Of a DNA stretch of 64,000 bases, positions 44,821 through 57,400 are shown in pieces. Position numbers and translations under genes: made by a program. The notes beneath the pieces were generated by a model. It made no database searches. It was not told where the DNA came from and was given only the letters and a program-made list of their open reading frames with translations. Numbering within the stretch: the stretch's first letter is position 1; the number at the start of each line of letters is the position of its first letter. The DNA is from Siderastrea siderea (lineage: Eukaryota > Cnidaria > Anthozoa > Scleractinia > Rhizangiidae): assembly GCA_964030785.1 (NCBI GenBank), contig OZ034968.1, forward strand, positions 57,334,399 to 57,398,398, read 5' to 3'.

Positions 44821-46120
44821 CTTTGCACCACCAGTGAGTGAAGAACTGCTATCTCAGACTGCTTACATGTGATCCCGTTAGCTGTAAGAGAAACGGCCAA
44901 TCAGTATACGTATCTGATAACACCTTGCTCTTCATGACAAGCTACAAAAAGAGATGGCACTCCATTTAGTTGCTTTTTAATTATTTAAGGTGGCCCGCGG
45001 CTATTTATAAGCGCGGAGGCCCCACTTTGTTTTAACAAATTCTTTGCAAGTAAGAGTTAACCGATTTCTGTAATTTTTGATACCCTAAATAAGGAATGTT
45101 TACATTGTAAATTGTACAAAGATTTAGGTTTTAGGGCAAACAAAATAAATGATAAAGAGATACAAGCGCTATTTGAAGACTTGTTGCTTTTAGGAAAACG
45201 CGAATATTTCCAACAAACGTTGATAGATTTTTTCTTATTAAGCTCAGAACGTTGCAGGAGTTCAAGGATTACTGTGGTAAAATTTCTAAAAATCGGCTGG
45301 ATAGAAATTGCTGCACAGTTGATTGTTTAATTTTGACTTCAAAATATTGTGCTTTTGTATTTGCCTCAGCTGTTGCAAGAACACTAACGTAATGCTAAGA
45401 TCGTACCTATTTGTTGACAGCTTGATACCACCTAGAACGTAACTCTGCTGAAAAACCGGAAAAGATAGGAAAGACCCAGTACCAGCCTGTTTATAATGCT
45501 TAACGTGTGAATCTGAAGTTGTTCAATTTTGTTCGACTTGTGAAAAAACTACCGATTTGTTTTCCCTTATTTCTATGCCAAGTGTGACAAAACCCAGCAT
45601 ATTTACAAACGACCTCACCTTATTTTCAGGGTAGCAACTTGAACGAAACCCAGCGAATTTAGCTTCTTTGAAACCCTCGCGTTCCCGTAAATTATTCAAA
45701 CTTACAGCGTTCAGGGATTTATTTTGCCACTTGGGAATTAAAGTTCAAGGACAAATGAAATAATAATGCAGCTGAGTGTGTTTTTCATTTGCAATTTGTG
45801 TTGCAACGATATGTTCCAACAATGATGAACGGGAAAAACCTGTGATTCCCAAGAATCACAGGGTTTTTTTTCTTTCTTCTCTTTCTTTCTTTAAACAAAA
45901 TTCGGCCTTGAATAACTTGATTTAGATTGCAAGACAGTTTGTGTTTTCTTGTGCGCGAGCTTATTAGACGCTTGGCTTCGATATCTGCCGAGAGAAAAAC
46001 GAAAGAAAAAGAAACTGTTTAGCGGCCTAAACTTGTGTGAAAACAGCAGAATTGGCTTACCTTCTTGCTTGATCGATGCCTTGATAAGTTCTGCTCAATG
46101 GGAACTTTCTAGTGATCAAT
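44821..46120. other. 5' flank of paralogue B and spacer
   Basis: The first 170 bp match the upstream regions of the other paralogues (CACCTTGCTCTTCATGACAAG). A 72-codon frame at 45112-45330 is unsupported. Near 45845 ATTCCCAAGAAT is a small palindrome. Confidence 0.45.
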
Positions 46121-46126
46121 AATTTT

Positions 46127-46345
46127 GAGCGAGGTCGCAGCTCTTACAAGGTCTTCTCTGATTTGCTGAGAAAACAACACACCAAAGAACAAAACAATGG
46201 ACCCTAGCCCCGAAAACAATAGAGCTGCGTGATACCAAGGTCCAATGAAATTAGAGGTTGTTAAGAGCTGCGGGGCTACTCGAGCGATTGAGCGATGTCG
46301 CAGCTCTTACAAGGTCTTCTCTGATTTGCTGAGAAAACAATACAC
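46127..46345. repeat. Two copies of a ~57-bp block, 162 bp apart
   Basis: GTCGCAGCTCTTACAAGGTC, followed by TTCTCTGATTTGCTGAGAAA, occurs at about 46134 and 46296 with one or two differences. The short spacing points to local duplication. Confidence 0.85.
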
Positions 46346-46349
46346 CATA

Positions 46350-47620
46350 ATTTTCGTTTACGGTCTGCCAGCAGTTCTTTCAAGCTTCAACTTCAAAGCC
46401 TTTCTCTCTCAGCGAGCCTATAAAAGGACCTGGCACAATACAGGAACAACAAGCAGCTTAGCAGCAAGAGAATTAGATGATTGTAATGCGTCGTAAAATA
46501 AAACGATTTGTTCGACCAATATTGGCGATCGAAAACTTGTCTTCAACATATTCGACAGTGAAATTTAAGCTCTTTAGTAGAACGAACATTGTAGTGGACA
46601 GTTCATTGGGAAATTGTGGGGAAGCAACTTCCCGCGACGTGGAAATAATTTGCATGTACGCAATGTAAACAAACTGCCACGAACGTAACTATTGATACAA
46701 ACTGCGCTTTCTCGGACGCATTTCATACATTTAAAGCAAAGGAGATAATCGACTTCATGAATTGAATTTGAAACCAACAAAGTAAAATCGCAGAAGTGGC
46801 TAGTTTTGGTTGATGTACCGAATTTTCATAGACGCCCAGAACTTGCAATGTAATCTGAAACGTTATAAATAATGAGCGTACCAGTACACAAAACAAAAAT
46901 AATGAGCTTGCCAGCATACAAAAACTGAAAAATTCAACCAAAAAATTTCCCAAGAAATTTTCATGTTTCCATGAGAATTTTCTGAAGGCAAGCGCTGGAG
47001 TTTTTGTTGGTTTGTTTGTTTTTGTTTTTGTTTTTGTTTTTCCACGCGACTTAACTCTTTCGCGTCAAGAGTCGTATTTTTCCGACGTTGGAGTCGGCAG
47101 ACAATGAACCACTTGTGACGTCATCACTTCTGACGACACCAGATTGTTTTGATAAGCAGCTAATACAGCAAGGAGAGATCAATCCATACGTGCGTCCATT
47201 TTGAATATCGGCTAAATTCTAGCAGAGCTATACCAGAGAAAACGTGTCCAATTTTGGGTGCAAAATTGGTGGTAAAAGAGGCTAAGTCACCTCTTTGATC
47301 AATGTTCCATTTCCAGATTGTTTGAAGGGCTGAGGCCAAAACTTTTCCAGTGGTTAGAAAGGGGATAAAGGCGGTAGAAGATAAAGAGAAAAGAAAGGGA
47401 GAGAAAAAGGAAACCAACAGAAGCGCCGGAGAAAAAAATTGGAAATGAAACAGTTTGCTTGAAAACAATTTTCTTTGAGACCCTCTGCTAGAAAAACAGC
47501 GTTCATCGATCTCAGGGTGATACCGAAAACCGAATTGTTCCCGATCTTAACGGCACATCTTGAGCACATCTAGCTCAAGTACTAATAAAGGAAATTACCG
47601 TCAGGCCACATGAACATACT
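46350..47620. other. Spacer without recognised gene
   Basis: A TATAAAAGG lies near 46418, but no open frame that looks coding follows. A (GTTTTT)n tract lies near 47010-47040. Confidence 0.35.
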
Positions 47621-48379
47621 TACAGCTGCAAGCACAGGTAGCCAAATCTTCAATTATGACTGAAAATCAATAAAATTCTGTGAAATAAACAGTGCTTCTT
47701 TGTTTATATCTTATTTACTTAATTGCTATCTGGGGCAAAGTGTCGCTCTCCGAGCGAGAATTAGTGTCTTTCTAATTTGTATCTCCCCAATGAATATTAT
47801 AACTGATGAAAGGTGATACACAATTCACACGCACCAAGCATACCTCTGTTCATTAAATGAGCTATATTTCTTATTATACGCCAGTTACGCTCCACTCACA
47901 ATTTCCTGAAACCGGAAAAAGTCGACAGTGAAGAAACAATTATACTTCGGAAAAGTTCCATATTTCCTGGCGTTTGCCACTATAAAACAGCAACATTTTG
48001 AGCTTCTTGCACAAGAAATCAAATGTCGACATTCGACCGCCGACCTCTGCGCACAAATATATGCAAATATGCTAATTTTATCCCGCTGTTCTCGTCTCAT
48101 TGGACAATTCGCACAATAACCCGAATAAGTCTATTGTGTCGGGGGTGCGACGTTTCATGTTTGAAGCGTGGCTATTTGCGCTTGCTTACCGTGTACGGTT
48201 CCCCGACACAGTAGATTTTGTCTTGTCCGATTTATTTAGCATATTTGCATATATTTGTGCGCATAGTCGGCGGTCGAATACTGACATTTGATTTCTTGTG
48301 CAAGAAGCTCAAAATATTGCCGTTTTATGGTGACAAACGTTGGGAACTGAATGAAACTTTTCCTTATAGTTGTTTCTTC

Positions 48380-49304
48380 CAGGGGCGGATTTAGGGGTGG
48401 GCCGAGGGGGCCGCGGGCCCCCCTTTTGTGGGGGAATTTTTTTCTTTTGTAAACAACGTCTGTCGGATGGTACTTCGTGCTTTTTTACTTTAGATATATT
48501 TTCTGTGGCCCCTGACGATCGCCCCTGTCACAAGTGCAACTGTGGAACCTAGCAACTCATCACTGCGTCTTGTAAAGAGTGGCTTTAGAAGCACCATGAG
48601 AGAAGACCACCTCAACGCACTGTTGCTGCTCTTTATTCACAAGGACGTAGCTCTGGATTATGATGCAACTATTGACGACTATGCCAAGTGCAACCAGAGA
48701 AGGATGACATTTATCAATCCCCAGCAATGAATGTTCTTATGATTGTTTTAAAACCCCTGCAATGACTGTTCTTATGATTGTTCTTAAAGTCGTGTCCTTG
48801 GGATACATTTCGTTTGTTCAAATTTTTTGATAAATCTTCATAGAATCTGTGTCCGAAGCCTACATTCTTAGTCGCAAATGACCAATGCTCCCAGAATGCT
48901 TGCAGTAAATATCGGTCTCAAAGAAACTAGATTTGTCAATTTTTCAGGGAGAAAATGTTGCCGCCTTTGCCGGGAGGTTGTGCTCTCGCCGCAATTACTA
49001 CGGCCCCTGCTAGCATCATAAGTGTTAACTACTTCTTTGACGACAACCACACCTGTGTTTTATTAAATATTTCAGCATTACTTGTTCAATTTGGAATTTA
49101 GGCATTTGATGAATTTAAGCGTCCAGAATGCACTAGATTGCATCTCAGAGAGCTTCAATTTCAAACATTTTCCCGGGGGAGCATGCCCCCGGACCCCCAA
49201 GAATGTCGCGCCGTTGGCGGTCCAGATGGGGGCTATCGCGCCCACATTGACACTATACTATATCTCTCGGTCCCCTCTATTACAAAAACCTCCGTCCGCC
49301 CCTG
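48380..49304 (+). mobile_element. hAT-type element relic, 925 bp
   Basis: Ends CAGGGGCGGA and TCCGCCCCTG are inverted, with TCTTC on both sides (48375-48379 and 49305-49309). The uninterrupted left arm of the surrounding foldback shows the pre-insertion sequence with a single TCTTC, which confirms the edges. A transposase tail remains at 48542-48730. A 5-bp duplication fits the hAT5 subgroup rather than the usual 8 bp; inference. Confidence 0.85.
48542..48730 (+). pseudogene. hAT transposase C-terminal (dimerisation) fragment
   Basis: Reads SNSSLRLVKSGFRSTMREDH and then LNALLLLFIHKDVALDYD, matching the ASNS/SFSxLRxIKxxLRSTMxxxRL block and acidic end of hAT dimerisation domains. The rest of the transposase is missing. 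Confidence 0.75.
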
Positions 49305-49603
49305 TCTTCACTATGGATTTGTTCTGGTTTGAGGAAATTGTGAGTGGAAATGGCAAATATCAAGAAATATAGCTCATTTAATGAACAGAGGTATGCTCGG
49401 TGCGGGTGAATTATGTATCACCTTTCATAGTTATAATATTCATTGGGAAGATAAATTAGAAAGACACTAATTCTCGCTCGGAGAGCGAACTTTTGCCCCA
49501 GATAGCAAGTAAGTAAGATATAAACAAAGAAGTACCGTTAATTTCACAGAATTTTATTGATTTTCAGTCATAACTAAAGCTTTGGCTACCTGTGCTGCAA
49601 GTA

Positions 49604-49986
49604 ACCTTGTTTCCAAGTTGTGGACGACTCGTTTCTATTTTTTGTTTGGCTATCGGTGGAAGGCTTAACCAGTCAACCCTATGGAGATGATGCATTATTT
49701 CCATTGTGTTGTACATTTTGTCATGCAGTGTATTATGCGTACAACTTTCTAAGGAGATGGACTATAAGTGACAGCAAGGAAAATGTGCAGTTTCGTTCAA
49801 ACCGAAATAAATCTTCTAAGAACAACGGTGGGCACAAGTACTCAACTGCATGACACCAAGCAGAGGTTACACATGTCCGTTTGCACTAAAATTCCTAAAT
49901 GAGAATGTGATCTGTGTTTTTCCCCTCAGGAATGTTCATGATATAAATTTAACACACATGCAATCTTTTGCACTGCATCCAAAATT
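49604..49986. other. Spacer
   Basis: A 77-codon frame at 49620-49853 has no recognisable family features. Confidence 0.35.
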
Positions 49987-50165
49987 CAGTGGAACCTCGA
50001 TTTAACGAAGTGCCAAGGGACTGGGGAAATTGACTCATTATATCGAGGGTGCGTTATATCGAGGTTCATTTCCATACATAACTCTATACAGATTGGGCAG
50101 AAAAATATTGTTCGTTATGCCGAGGACTTCGTTATATAGTGACTCGTTAAATCGAGGTTCCACTG
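49987..50165. mobile_element. pogo/Tigger-type MITE, 179 bp
   Basis: Ends CAGTGGAACCTCGATTTAAC and its reverse complement are the hallmark of pogo-like MITEs. A second internal copy of the motif (TTATATCGAGG) gives a nested palindrome. A TA duplication is not clear. Confidence 0.85.
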
Positions 50166-50340
50166 TTCTCCTATAATTTCTGCTTACTTGAGGGTATTAA
50201 TCTAGACTACTCTCTGTCTCAGTACAAATTTAATTTTTTGACAGCATTCTAATGGGCCAGTTTTTCTACTGACTGATTAACACTAGACTGGCGTAAAAGG
50301 ATCTCGAAGGTGTTTGTCCCTTCTCTTCGCTAAAAGAGTT

Positions 50341-50951
50341 TAACCCTATTTAGCCTGGAGGGCGGGGGGGGGGGGGGGGCATATTGTGCCCGCGCTGACT
50401 TTAACAAACTATAACTTTTAAACGGCTAGACGAATAATCACCAAATCTCGTGACTTTTCCTAAAATTTATCAGAGAAAAATTTCAAAATCAATGACGTGT
50501 CCATGATGATTGACGTTTACATAGCTACCGTCTACTCAGGAGTGTATTTTGACTACTTTCTGTCGTTTTTCAGTCTTTTTTTCAGTTTTTTACCCTTCGT
50601 TTGTATGAAAAAGATAACCCTTTGATTTTTTGTGCTTGTTTTGATTAAGTATGTTTCCTAGAACAAATTCATATATTTTTCGATGTCGTCATTGTCAACT
50701 TTATGACTGGAGGCTCGGGATCCAAGATGGCGGCCTCAAATTCAAAATGGCTGCTTTGTGACGCCATTTTGACGTCATGACACGTCATAATTGACACGTC
50801 ATAACACCAATCTGTTAAGCTTATGGCGTACTACAAATGTGCCAAGTTTCAGCACCAAAGCGTTAATACGTTTCGAGATCTGTGGGGGGGGGGGGGGGGT
50901 GCCCCCTCCCAGGCTCAGAAGCTCCAAAAAAGCCCAGGCGAAATAGGGTTA
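50341..50951. mobile_element. TTAACCCTATTT-ended MITE with poly-G runs, ~610 bp
   Basis: TTAACCCTATTTAGCCTGG at the left mirrors the right end (CCCAGGCGAAATAGGGTTAA). Poly-G runs lie just inside both ends (about 50365 and 50884). The interior has AAGATGGCGGCC-type blocks and no coding region. Related fragments are at 21421-21960 and near 31640-31685. Confidence 0.8.
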
Positions 50952-51120
50952 AAGATTTATTTCAGGAAATTCCTAAAAATTTCTTGAAAACGCTTTGATC
51001 ATCGTGAGGGTATGGAATCCTAGTTCAAGTTAATTCATCCTTCTTACAGACTCCCACTATTTGACATCCTTTTCCTACAAAAAAAAACAAACAAACAAAC
51101 AAACAAAACAGGCCTCGCCA

Positions 51121-53080
51121 ATTAACGAGTTTAACGGCTTTTGGCATTAATGGGATGATTTATAAATTACGGTTTTAACGAATAAGCCTGAACTCGCGCT
51201 TTGGTTATTTATAGCGGAGCTCTGCGCAGCGAAACCGCGCCCGCAGAGCACTATGGGAAAGAAAAAATGGTTATCTATCAAGCCAAGAAATTTTGATAGT
51301 GACGCAATAAGCACGTGACCGTCCGACCGTACGTCCGTACACTCTGTCCTGTATCCCGCGTTTTTGGCGCGGAATCGCATGGTGACCTGCGTTTTAGCAA
51401 AGACAACAAAAGTCAAAAACAATTTTATAGCGTTTAGCACAACGATTGTTGGGACAGTTTTAAACTTAAGGAGGCTGACAACAGTTTTTTTGACCTTGGA
51501 GTGTATATTTTGAAATCAAAATTTCGCATAGAAGACAAACTTCGATTTACTTGATACTACACCACCTTTTCAACATATGACCAAAGTTTATTTCTTCATT
51601 GGTTTCATAGCAACAGCTGTTACCATAGCAACGGTAATGGGCAACCCCTCATTTTAAATAATATCGAATATCTTGAAAACTAGTCAGACACTTTGTGACG
51701 AAACTTGAACTATTTGAACTACTCGACCTACACAACTTGTATGCGAAATCAGGAAAAAACTTTTGTCGCGTGAAAACATTTAAATGTAAAAACTAACCCG
51801 ATATTAGCTACCGATGTCACCGAAAGTGCGATCGCTCGCGAAGCAAATAACCCGATTCCATGCCAAAGATGAAAAAGTTTTGTTTGTTTGCTTTTTTTTT
51901 GCTTACGCCTTTTACAACCTATAAGAAAGTTGAATTTAACAGCAAGAATAAACTAACAATTAAAAGATAACCTTCATCCTCTGAAATAAAAAACTAAATT
52001 AAAATTCCGTTTTAAATTCATCGTTCAAAAGTAGACATAAGAACCCAATTCAATCTGCTTTTAAACGCTGTGCGCCCTAAGAGCTGTGGATACGGCTTTA
52101 CCAGCAGAATACATAGTCTCATTCGGGGCCCTACATCTTTTCTTTCGTGTTCTTCTTTCAGTTGTTTGTTTGTTTTTCGCGGTCACTTACCCGAGACCTC
52201 TTATTTCGCTTGGCCAAACAAATACTCGTCGCATCTTTCGCTTGACAGGCTAGGGTTCGTATCTCTAGCGAATGACTGTATATATTTTCTACCTTTAGGT
52301 AAGGGAGCCGGAGAACATCAGCGGGAGCATTTTCAGACATTAAAAAGTACCAACGAAAAAAGGTTTGGCTAAATCTATGTATCATCCCTTCTGGGACTCA
52401 ATTTTTTTGATAAAATTGACTCCCAGTGTGGAAAATTGCGCGAAAATAGAGAATACATTTAATGAAAACATTTTAGTCTTTGAAGCTCGATTGTCTCTGA
52501 AATCGCGAAAGAAAGCTTCCGGGAATTTCTAAAAAATAAAACTTGATTGCAGTTGCAGTTCATTGTTTTTTGTTTTTTGTTTTTTTTTTTGTGCTGTTTT
52601 TTTTGATCCAAGAAAAAATAAAGAGTGATAAAGACTTTTTACACGCTACCAGTTATGCCGATAACCCAGCTAACTATAAGCTGTTCGCATTAATAATAAT
52701 GTTGGCCTTTGCTAAATTTAGAGGCCCAGGACTCTGTTCTTCGTAACTGTCTTCTTTATTGAATCATGCAGGCTTAATCTCATTCTGACAACTCACTTCG
52801 ATGCACATATTATATACTGTGTTGTAAACAAGTTTGCGACTTTAGTCCAAGAGGACCACATGATGCTTTCTCAAGACGGATAAGGAACGTACAAGAACAT
52901 CAGCTGGGTCGAACGAACCAGCTGGTGAAGGAAAGCAGGCAGACATCGTTTGGCCAATCAAGATTGAGGACAGTGGTTTTTTTTTTTTTTTTTTTTTGCA
53001 GATGCATTCTGCGCGTGCATCAATGAAGCGTCTAAAAATAAAGTTAGGATGAGAAATCAAAGAGCATTTTATGTAATTGA
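51121..53080. repeat. Diverged third copy of the 5.7-kb unit, interrupted
   Basis: TTAACGAATAAGCCTGAACTCG near 51173 matches 56692. GCGCGAAAATAGAGAATACA near 52439 matches 56763. GTAAACAAGTTTGCGACTTTAGT near 52823 matches 57124. Order and orientation are conserved. About 1.15 kb (roughly 51230-52380) is inserted relative to the younger copies. Confidence 0.7.
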
Positions 53081-53970
53081 ACAACACTCAACGGCGCTTA
53101 TTTTCGAAATAAGAGACACAAAGCTTTTCACAATAAAAAGATGTATTAAGATAAACTCCCCTTTGCTTCTGAAAACCAAACGCGTTCAATTTTCGCTTCT
53201 AGGAAAGGTAAGCTTATTTTAAAACACGCAAGCGAAGAACCGCGATACATTTTGAACGGCATTAAATTGACCGAACTGCACGTTTTTCAAAAGTTACGCG
53301 AAAGCCATAATATGAAGAAACGGGCAATTATAAAAATAAATATTTCAATACAAATTTACAATCAAAAATGTAATTTACTTTACCATGGATTCCCTACAAA
53401 GTCAACAGCTTGAGTGATGTCTTGCAACGGCAGATATCTCTTTAAAACAACCATCTGTTCTCAAAGAATAATTTCTTCGCTTATAGTGTTGAGCATTTCT
53501 TAGGGCTTCTTCCGATTTATAGTTCTCAAAAGGCGAGTCTTCATTCCGATAACGGGATATTTACACTGCCTTGAAATTCACACGTGAAACGGTGCAATGC
53601 TTGTTTAAAATCTTCTCTGACAATGACAAAATCTTTTCTTTCTAGGACTTTAACCCGTTGGCAAAACCGCTAAAACATCTCTTCCCTTTAGAAGAGCGCT
53701 CTAAACTGCCGTTTCTCGCTCTGGTTTCAAGATAATTTTGCTACCAAGTTGAAATTTTCTAACGGCACGTCCTCGTCAATTTACGTGATTCTCGTGGGAC
53801 TTGCTGTCAAAGATTAACCAATCAGAATTTTGCGGCCGCTGGCGGCCGCAGAAATGAAAAAATAGGGTCTTTGTAGCATGCGTTCCCTCGTCCCTAGCCC
53901 CCAGTCCCCCAGTTTTCTCCCGTGTCCTTGCTCCCCTTCCCCTTCCCCATTTTCGCCTGCTACGCAGGCA
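53081..53970. other. Spacer with MITE remnant beside truncated paralogue C
   Basis: GGCCGCTGGCGGCC near 53833 and GCCTGCTACGCAGGCA at 53954-53969 are palindromic. The latter abuts the break in paralogue C and belongs to the GCCTGCGTAGC family seen near 17278 and 27663. Confidence 0.5.
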
Positions 53971-53971
53971 G

Positions 53972-54406
53972 GTAGAAAATGGCTCTCTTCCCCGGAACAT
54001 TATCGGAGAAAAATCCAATGTTCTTCTTGAATTCTCGAAAATGGTTGCTCGACGCACCTGTGACAGGAACCACGATATCGAAAAATGGCACGTCGGGATC
54101 TATGGCCACAGGTTTTCGTTTAAAAATTTGATTCTTAAGAACATTTTGCAACATAATCGAGGTAGGAGCGTCGAACGTAAATTCATCATCGATCAAAGAA
54201 TTGTTATTAAATGCCACGTAGCGGTTGATGCCTAGGAAATCGTAGTCGGGGTTTCTCGTGGCCTCTTTATATTCGAAAGCTACGTTTCTAAGCAAAATGG
54301 CCTTCAGTTTGTGAAAGACGTGTTTTTCTTTTTGTCTCGCAATCAAAATGTATACGGGAAGTAGGAAAACTAGAAATCCAAACAAAGTTTTGATACGATA
54401 CTTCAT
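53972..54406 (-). pseudogene. Glycosyltransferase-like paralogue C, truncated
   Basis: Starts at the ATG 54404-54406 (MKYRIKTLFGFLVFLLPVYI membrane anchor) and matches paralogue D through FFDIVVPVTGASSNHFREF and NVPGKRAIFY. It then breaks into unrelated sequence and stops as LPA. About 60% of the protein, including the HNYAWK and WxDTS blocks, is lost. The break coincides with a GCCTGCTACGCAGGC palindrome, suggesting a transposon-linked deletion. Confidence 0.85.
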
Positions 54407-54439
54407 CTTTGGAACACTCAGAAACGCTGAACCGCTCAA

Positions 54440-57400
54440 TCGTTGAACTGTTTAATCCCTATTTGCTTTAAGGTAAATTCGTAAATCATATATAAGAACG
54501 CTTTGCCATTCATGACAAACCACAAAATAAATGACTTTCTTCTTTTTAATTATTTGTGCTAATTTGAATATTGATGAAATAAATATCGCCTTATCACAAA
54601 TATGTCAGTTTTCTCAAAACACAAAGATAGCCAATACCCCCATAAAAAAGTAAAATACAATAAAATATCCACGCAGGTTATATAAATCAAAGGACATTTC
54701 CGAAATTGTACAGGTAGTTGTCTTAATGTGGATTGCTTTTCTGGAAAGCTTTAATTATCTATTTCTTTAAAAAGGTTGAAAAATTAAAAACCAGTTTATT
54801 TGCGAAACGAGTTCTGAAGACTCACGCAGAAACTCACCATGGACTTGTTTCGTTGCATAAGTACAGCTACCATGATGTGCTACAGGAGTGTTCAAGAATG
54901 GAAAATATTTAAAATGGCTGTGGGAAGGAAATAAAGCAAAAGCCAATCGTGACTTGCATAATCGCGTTTTCCCGCGCTTGACGCCAAATACATGAATTTG
55001 CTTCTTGTTCTGATTTGGCTCATTAAATCAAAATTTCCCTTTTGACAGTTGAAGTTAGTGTAACTATAGAGAAATTAATTTAAGACCTGTTTTGAGATTT
55101 CTATTCTGTAAATTAGTTTCAATCTATGGTATGCGTCACGCAACCTTAAAACTAACTGATTATCTGGTTCTAACCCAGAAAAACAAACTTCAAACCTAAA
55201 AGAAAAAGCAATAGACATTATGTAAATGGACCTTTTTCTTTTAGTTTATGTTATCTCAAGTAAGCCAGTTGAATCAAGTCTACCTGAAATAATATGTTTC
55301 CATCCAGTGACCAGCTATCAAGAACTGTCAAACGCGAAGATATAAGGAACTGTAAGTAACTTTCTTGTTTTTGCAGCCATAACATTGAATTATTTGTCAT
55401 TCTTTGAGTTCGATATTGATACTAATATTGAATTTTTTGAACTGTAGAAAAATCCTAGTCATCTGAATCGCTACAGGGCTGCTCGCTGTACATGTCCGGG
55501 CCAAAAGACTAGGTTGTCTAACAAACAACCAGCTGACGTTTTCACGAATGCTTTCAAGTAGCTCTACGGAAATAAAGTGGGTTGGATGACCAGGGAAGCA
55601 TATGAATTGTTGTCAATGCTGCCTGCTCAGACGGTACTTCGTTTAAATGACCAGCGTGCACTATACTAAATGGAGCAAATACTAAGCCGGCTGAAAAATT
55701 GAAATAAAAAAACTGAAAATTGCGCTTTAGAAAATTCTGAAGGCAAAGCAAAGGAAAAACAAGCAAAAGAAACGGGGACCAGGAGAAGCTGATCGACAGC
55801 GCACAATGACGTAATGCGCATGTTCCTTATATCACCATAACAACTCACTAACGGTTCTTTTCATTTGAATTTTGAAGCAATTTTTTCTTGCTCCCGGGCA
55901 AACGGCTAAATTTAAACGGAGAAAATAGCTGATAAATCCATCCATCAAAAAAACGGAACGAAGAATCGTAACCATATAACGCCGAGCTTAACCTACAGCT
56001 GTGGTTTATATTAGCTTATATTAATTGGAAAGTCCATTAGAAATGGCTGCCATATTTCACGAGTTCTGGCATCTCTGATCTTTACAATGTTATAGCCAGC
56101 ACTCAACGGGGATTCCAGGAAAAAAAGAAATTTCTTGAAATTTTACCGCCCTAAAAAGTCGCCTTATGATAAAAATATCACACGTATCTACATGAAAACT
56201 AAATCTCAGTTAGTAGTTTGCCCTTGGTTGCACTTGCATTAAATGCAAGTGTTTCGACTGCGACTGCGTTTTGATGCACGAGTGATGCGGCAAATTTAAC
56301 GAGATATATCCGCAGTGTAAACCAAGCTTGGGCGTCGTTTGCACGGGTTTCTGGTTGTCAAATTTGATGGTTCATTGTTACCTTCGAGATAACAAATACT
56401 TAGCCGTATTTGAAACTTTCCACTGAATTTTTTTTTTAATAATACGACAATTTTCTTTCCTTAAATCTAGGCTTTTAATGGTGTTTTTTGCAGGCGCGCG
56501 GGAAGGGTGACTTTGACGACTATACTATGGCCTTTTTTTAATTAATCGGCCCAAAAAAACTTGTTCAATGATCATGAAACTTAATAAATGCCTTTTCCTC
56601 TATAAAATGTCCCTTGTGTTATATTATAAGAACCCTCCAAGAACTGATTACCCGGCCTTTTTGGCAATTATTGGATCATTTACGGTCGTAACGAATAAGC
56701 CGCAATTCGTGTTTCGGTACCTTACCTCTTTCTAGGAGTCAATTTTCGCGGTGTGAAAACTTGCGCGAAAATAGAGAATACATTTTCTGCAAACCTTTCA
56801 GTCTTTGAAGCCTGATTGTCCCTGAGATGGCGGAAGGAAGCCTTGTGAAATAGTATTTCGTGGAATTCTTGAAAATAACAGTGGATTACAGTTAATGTTT
56901 TTTGACATGTGAATGTGGTTGAAGAAAAAGTCAAATAACCTGATTACGATTTCGCCACTCTACTAGTAAGGCCGATAACCACAGTAGAAGCTCTTCGAAT
57001 TGATAATGTTGGGCACTCGCTCTCCTAACCTTAGAGGACCAGAAATGTCTTCTTTATTGAAACAGCATTCCTTTTGACATTCTGACTAGTGACTACAGTC
57101 CACCTTATTTTAAGCTGTATTATGAACATGTTTGCAACTTTAGTTAGAAGAGCACATGGTGTTTTCATATAAAACATAACAAATGAGCAATGTTAAAACA
57201 TATCTGTTGGGTCCAACAAACTAAGTGGTGAAGAAAAGTTGAGTGTTGTCCAAAAGTTGTCTCTAAGAGAATTTAGTCTTCAAACTCTCACAGGAAATCG
57301 AAAACCTGTCTACAGCACGTCCTGTGGATCGTACTGACAAACAAAAAAAACTTCCAAGAGGGAGGACATTGATTTTCTATCACAAATAACTCTATTAAAA

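Larger units (their letters stand above)
47622..49603. mobile_element. ~2-kb inverted repeat (foldback element)
   Basis: The left arm at about 47622-48080 and right arm at about 48229-49603 are inverted copies. Paired blocks include GCACAGGTAGCCAAA/GGCTACCTGTGC, ATTATATT...CAATGAA, TTCTTGCACAAGAAATCAAA and GCACAAATATATGCAAATAT. The right arm is interrupted by the hAT relic at 48380-49304. The centre (48081-48228) has a small inverted pair (GTGTCGGGG/CCCCGACAC). There is no transposase of its own. The class is unknown. Confidence 0.85.

Noticed and set aside
46410..46500. Core promoter at TATAAAAGG
   Set aside because: No credible transcript or coding region follows; a single TATA-like word is expected by chance in AT-rich DNA.
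55554..56934. Small frames found in both duplication copies as conserved genes
   Set aside because: Conservation only reflects the recent duplication; they have no domain features and differ by non-coding-like changes.
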